Of a stretch of DNA of 64,000 nt, positions 59,931 to 64,000 are shown one piece after another (within the stretch, counting starts at the first letter, position 1; every line of letters starts with the position of its first letter). The notes under the pieces were generated by a model, which saw only the letters and a program-made list of their open reading frames with translations, did not search any database and was not told the DNA's origin. The DNA comes from Vibrio variabilis (GTDB lineage: Bacteria > Pseudomonadota > Gammaproteobacteria > Enterobacterales > Vibrionaceae): assembly GCF_003263785.1 (NCBI RefSeq), contig NZ_JYJK01000096.1, positions 1-64,000 on the forward strand. The letters are read 5' to 3'. The position numbers and the translations under genes are program-made.

Positions 59931-60035
59931 GTTGATCGCGCTGTAATGAAAAAGTGGCCGTATGGTACGTAGTTCGACTAAGAACCTCAAGCCACTTTCG
60001 AGTTTTAATCGGGTGGTGAATGAACCCGTTTGCGT

Positions 60036-60976
60036 CTATCGTCCAAATGGGTCTGTGATACGTTTGTTTATAAAACATAGCTGCTGATAAAGCGCGGTTG
60101 TCTTTGGCATTGAGGCTCCTCCTTTGTTGGCAAGTTCAATTGCATTCTTGTACATATATTGCAGCTCAAGCTCACGGCCATTGCGCCTGTCTAACAACAT
60201 ACTCGTTAAGTACGGCTTCATTTTAGCGGTATTGCCTAGCATGGTGTCGATGAGTGAGGTGGGGATTTCAGCATCGGTGGTTTGAGCAGCTTGCTGGACT
60301 TCTATCATGATGTCTTTGGATAGATTGACGAGTTCTGGGCAGTCCATTATTTGTGCGGTGTCTGAATCAAGTACGGTCGATAAACCATTAAAGGGAACGT
60401 TCCAAAGAAGCTTCTTCCATCGAGCATCGATGATCTTTGGGTCGATGTCCACTTCTAAACCGCTATTGGAGAGGTCTTTAGCGAATGACTCCAACGATGC
60501 GATTCCATCTTCACCATAAACGCCGATGGTAATTCGGCCATAATCGATGTGGTCGATATGCCTGGTGCGACTTTATTTGAACAGATAAAGCACAAGCCAC
60601 CACCGACGTAAGGGAGGTTGAACGTCTTGGCCACTTCTTGCTCCGCGCCAATGCCATTTTGCAGCAACATGACTAAGGTGTCTGGCTTTAATAGAGGACG
60701 AATAAGTGCTTCGAGTAGGTGATTCTGTGTAGTTTTTAGTGCGACGAGAATAACATCGGCTTTTGGCATATCTGCGGACTTGTCGTAAGCATTGATATCG
60801 TTAGCCGTGATGGAGTAGTCACCGTAGTGAGAGTCGACTCTTAGCCCTTGATTACACACATGTTGGTAGTCGCTATTGAAAAGGAAGTGAACATCGTGAC
60901 CGCCATGATGGAGTCTCGCCCCATAGTAACCACCGATCGCGCCTGTACCAATCACTGCAAATACCTTTTTGCTCAT
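60036..60976 (-). CDS. panE: 2-dehydropantoate 2-reductase, frameshifted
   Basis: NADPH-dependent enzyme of pantothenate synthesis, about 313 residues after correction. The nucleotide motif VIGTGAIGGYYG is at the N-terminus, the LVMLLQNGIGAE segment follows, and the C-terminal half has the catalytic lysine region ARWKKLLWNVPFNGLSTVLD. One C seems missing near 60560; restoring it gives APGHIDHIDYGRITIGVYGE. The start at 60976 has GGGACAG upstream. Confidence 0.87.
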
Positions 60977-61077
60977 GTTCTGTCCCTGTTTCCAAAATGT
61001 GCTCGTACTACTGTACAGGAAAATAGTTGGGAATGAAGTGCTACGCTTGAAAGAGTATGACGATAAGGAAACGAACA

Positions 61078-61546
61078 GTGGCAAATTTTACTAGTGCAAT
61101 TCTTGTTTTGCTCAGTGTGGTGGTAGGTACAACGTTAGCGTCACAAGCGGGTGTTAACGCGCAGCTTCGTACCGGTCTAGGGTCGCCGCTTCAGGCCGCA
61201 TTTATCTCATTTGTGATTGGGACATTGGTATTGGGTACGCTAGTTATGCTAGAAGGCAAGCCTTGGTTTCCAAATGGAACATTAAAAGCGCTTCCTTGGT
61301 GGGCGTGGTTAGGAGGATTTTGGGGCGTTTAATATCGCGATGTCGATTTATCTGGCGCCTAAGCTAGGGGCGTTGGCATTAGCGATTTCTATCGTATGTG
61401 GCCAAATGATAGCATCACTTATCTATGATCATTACGGATTGTTAGGCTATCCCAAAATAGAACTGTCTCCCCAGCGGGTCGGTGGGGCGATATTAATCGT
61501 AATTGGGATGATTTTGGTCGCGAATCATCCCAGTAAAGGCAGTTAA
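61078..61546 (+). CDS. DUF606/YdcZ-type membrane protein, frameshifted
   Basis: Small inner-membrane protein of about 156 residues with five predicted membrane segments, related to the drug/metabolite transporter superfamily. The likely start is GTG at 61078 with AAGGA upstream. Two bases (one T and one G) seem missing around 61318-61325; restoring them gives LGGFLGAFNIAMSIYLAPKLGA. Substrate unknown. Confidence 0.75.
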
Positions 61547-61559
61547 ATGATGTTAGGGA

Positions 61560-61922
61560 TTAGCCCGCGATAGCGATACGTTTTACATCAATTTTAGTGT
61601 CTTCAAACGCATCTTTATCGACGCTGCCTGTGATAACAACGGTGTCATTTGGTGTGACGTCCACACCACGCCAATCATCGTTGTCGATTTCAATCACTAT
61701 CGTGTTTTTGCCATCAGTAAACTGATACTTCTCATCGCCTAGTGAGTGAGTAATATTGCCTTTGATCTGGATAGCAGCGTCGTCTTTTGCTTCTAGCGCT
61801 TGTGCAACGGTTGTTTGTGCGTTAACAATCGGCCCGTTAAAACCGCCCTGAGCTGGTATAGACTTAGCTGCGGCAAAACCAGACGTTAGGATAAGTGCTG
61901 TCGTGATGATGACTTTTTTCAT
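61560..61922 (-). CDS. YgiW/YdeI-type periplasmic OB-fold stress protein
   Basis: Protein of 120 residues with a signal peptide ending near AAA-KS (residue 20). The OB-fold segments IQIKGNITHSLGDEKYQFTD and IEIDNDDWRGVDVTPNDTVV fit this family, which is linked to stress tolerance. It is convergent with the DUF606 gene, 13 bases apart. Confidence 0.85.
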   Translation of the reverse strand: MKKVIITTALILTSGFAAAKSIPAQGGFNGPIVNAQTTVAQALEAKDDAAIQIKGNITHSLGDEKYQFTDGKNTIVIEIDNDDWRGVDVTPNDTVVITGSVDKDAFEDTKIDVKRIAIAG

Positions 61923-62049
61923 AATAACCTCAATTAGAACATCTTTGTTTAGTTGACGTTGCCAGTATGCGGTTATTGAGATTAACTCACCTTGAAACGA
62001 GTATTCACAATGGGTTCATCTTAGCCAGTGCGATGAGTAACACGCTGAG

Positions 62050-62238
62050 TTAAATGCCGAAATCGTAGCCTTGGTAAATATCGGATAAGGTTTTGGGCTT
62101 TTTACTACGTTTTGGCTGCGCTGGGTGATATTGAGTTTCCAGTGCTTCGGCATGAGCTTGCGCGGACTTCATGAATTCAGGATTGGCCATCGCTTTTTTA
62201 CGCAGCTCGTTGATGCGTTCTAGTCTTTCTTGCAACAT
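62050..62238 (-). CDS. Small basic hypothetical protein, 62 residues
   Basis: Charged, helical N-terminal half (LQERLERINELRKKAMANPE) and a basic proline-containing tail. No membrane segment or cysteine. No homologue recognised. Intact with a normal start. Confidence 0.6.
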   Translation of the reverse strand: MLQERLERINELRKKAMANPEFMKSAQAHAEALETQYHPAQPKRSKKPKTLSDIYQGYDFGI

Positions 62239-62800
62239 AACTACACCTCATGAATTACTGTATGTAAAAACAGTATATGTAGTAACTGTGTAAATATCCA
62301 GTATTTAAAGTTAATCTTTGGCGTTTTTGTGTTTAGAAGGGGCGAGAGGGGGAATTCACTCAGTAGGATTGGGCAAAATTTGACTTAACAGTGGCAAAAC
62401 CTGACTGCGACATGTGATTTAGATCAAACAATTGTGATTGTTTGGGGGACATAATTTGACCGCTTTAACAAAAGTGATGCAGTTAGGTGCACTTGGTTGA
62501 TTATCGTTTTGTGGTCGTTGATTTTGCGGGTTATCAAGGTGTTAAAATTACAGTTGTTTATGCTAACTCTCTGAAAGAAAACATTAATAGTTAATCAAGG
62601 CGTTTTTTTGAACAATGTTTTTCACAAACTATCATTATGGGTGAAGTATTGCTTGGCGTAATAACTGGTTAACTATTCATGCTTATTGCGTAAAGATTGT
62701 TAAAATTTGTGACAGGCGAGCGTTGTCGGTATAGTCTCGGCCAACTACGTAAATGTGTCTAATTGTTTCAAGAAGACATCAGTTAAGGAGATTTATCGAC
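62239..62800. promoter_or_regulatory. Intergenic region upstream of DUF819 gene, with a CRP-like site
   Basis: This 562-base AT-rich stretch contains TGTGATTTAGATCAAA at 62413-62428, a half-perfect CRP-type sequence, about 375 bases before the DUF819 start. No open frame or hairpin terminator was seen. A small RNA or a distal promoter cannot be excluded. Confidence 0.35.
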
Positions 62801-64000
62801 ATGATCGCTAATGATGCTGTCATTATGGGTTTACTAGCCGTTATCTTAGGCGCTGTTTTTATTACTGAAAGCAGCAGTAATCCGCTATGGAAAAAATTCT
62901 ATTCCGTCGTCCCTGGCCTGTTGCTGTGTTACTTTCTACCGTCATTGCTCAATACTACTGGTTTGATTGATGGCTCAGCGTCTAACTTGTATTTCGTTGC
63001 AAGTCGCTACCTTCTTCCTGGCGCACTCGTTCTGCTCATTGTCTCTGCGGATCTGAAGAAGATTTTTGGTCTAGGTTCTAAAGCCGTCATCATGTTCCTG
63101 ACTGGCACGCTTGGTATTATCATCGGCGGCCCTGCAGCGATTGTTATTCTCGATTTTATTAACCCTGATCTTGTTTCTGGTGATGTATGGCGCGGCCTAA
63201 CTACCGTCGCTGGTTCATGGATTGGTGGCGGTGCTAACCAAGCGGCGATGAAAGAAGTATTTGGTGTGGGTGACCAGTTGTTCTCTGCAATGATCACCGT
63301 TGACGTTATCTGTGCCAACATTTGGATGGCAATCCTGCTGATTATGGCCGGTCGTCAGAAGAAGATGGACGCGTGGCTAAAAGCAGACACTACATCCATT
63401 GATGAGCTTAAAGAGACAGTAGCGAAGTACGAGGAAGAGAACTCTCGTCCAATCACGACAACAGATATGATGAAAGTTGTTGCTATCGCATTTGGTCTAA
63501 CGGGTTTGGCTCACTTTGGTGCAGACATTATTGCGCCTTGGATTGCGACCAATGCGCCAGAGCTTGAGAAGTACAGTCTGACTTCTGGTTTCTTCTGGCT
63601 AATCGTATTAGTGACTACGTTTGCACTTATTGCTTCTACGTTTAAATCTGCGCGCACTCTAGAGCACGCTGGCGCATCAAAAATCGGCTCTGCATTCATC
63701 TATATTCTTGTCGCAACCATTGGTATGCAAATGGATGTGACAGCGATTCTTGATAATCCAGGTTACTTCTTCATTGGTATCACTTGGCTGACGATTCACG
63801 CGCTGCTAATGATTGGCGTTGCGAAGCTAATTAAAGCGCCGCTGTTCTTTATGGCAGTCGGTAGTCAAGCAAACGTCGGTGGTGCAGCATCAGCGCCTGT
63901 GGTTGCAGCTGCTTTCCACCCGTCATTGGCGCCAGTGGGTATCTTGATGGCTGTATTAGGCTATGCGCTCGGTACGTATGGCGCTTATATCTGCGGCATC
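62801..64000 (+). CDS. DUF819 family integral membrane protein, truncated by window edge
   Basis: Open frame from the ATG at 62801 (TTAAGGAG upstream) to the last base, at least 400 residues. It has about ten membrane segments, a glycine-rich GSWIGGGANQAAM loop, and the conserved FMAVGSQANVGGAASAPV segment typical of DUF819. Family function is not established. The 3' end is outside the window. Confidence 0.85.
   Translation, partial: MIANDAVIMGLLAVILGAVFITESSSNPLWKKFYSVVPGLLLCYFLPSLLNTTGLIDGSASNLYFVASRYLLPGALVLLIVSADLKKIFGLGSKAVIMFLTGTLGIIIGGPAAIVILDFINPDLVSGDVWRGLTTVAGSWIGGGANQAAMKEVFGVGDQLFSAMITVDVICANIWMAILLIMAGRQKKMDAWLKADTTSIDELKETVAKYEEENSRPITTTDMMKVVAIAFGLTGLAHFGADIIAPWIATNAPELEKYSLTSGFFWLIVLVTTFALIASTFKSARTLEHAGASKIGSAFIYILVATIGMQMDVTAILDNPGYFFIGITWLTIHALLMIGVAKLIKAPLFFMAVGSQANVGGAASAPVVAAAFHPSLAPVGILMAVLGYALGTYGAYICGI

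Overview
The window looks like chromosomal DNA of a marine gammaproteobacterium, most probably a Vibrio or close relative. This rests on gene content recognised by eye: a LamB-type porin, a clustered cobT-cobS-cobU-cobC set near btuC-btuD, astE apart from other ast genes, a TcyP-like cystine carrier, a DUF1415 protein and an RpoS-like sigma factor. No database search was possible. No rRNA, tRNA, CRISPR array, insertion sequence or phage gene was seen.

Positions 1 to about 40,400 form one large plant- or algal-polysaccharide utilisation locus. From left to right it holds: a GH9 endoglucanase (cut by the window edge); a small secreted protein; a LacI-type regulator in an operon with a CUT1 ABC sugar importer, a GH1 beta-glucosidase, the ABC ATPase and a GH94 phosphorylase; a mutarotase-like gene; a cytoplasmic GH116 enzyme; a second, paralogous CUT1 importer followed by a secreted GH10 xylanase with tandem CBM9-like domains, a GH3 enzyme and a GH5 lipoprotein; a second LacI regulator; a chemoreceptor; a LamB-type porin; galM; xylA; an XylR-type regulator; a second GH3 enzyme; a second XylR; and xylB. 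Read together: secreted GH9, GH10 and GH5 enzymes cut beta-glucan and xylan. Oligosaccharides enter through the porin and two ABC importers. GH1, GH94, GH116 and GH3 enzymes reduce them to monomers or sugar phosphates. Mutarotase, XylA and XylB feed xylose into the pentose phosphate pathway.

From about 40,500 the content is ordinary chromosome: a cysteine-rich YraQ-type permease, cystine transporter, sigma factor, cobalamin salvage (cobTSUC, btuCD), peptidase pepF, astE, a MazG-like protein, an MFS/LysR pair, an apparently inactive serine-protease homologue, a glutaredoxin-like protein, panE and a DUF819 membrane protein that runs off the right end.

An important caveat: at least 17 genes are interrupted by about 23 single-base indels, most of them next to short homopolymer runs. 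In each case the reading frame resumes with family-consistent sequence after restoring one base. This looks like sequencing or assembly error rather than gene decay, so these genes are annotated as single frameshifted coding regions spanning all pieces. The coordinates of each suspected indel are given in the entries.
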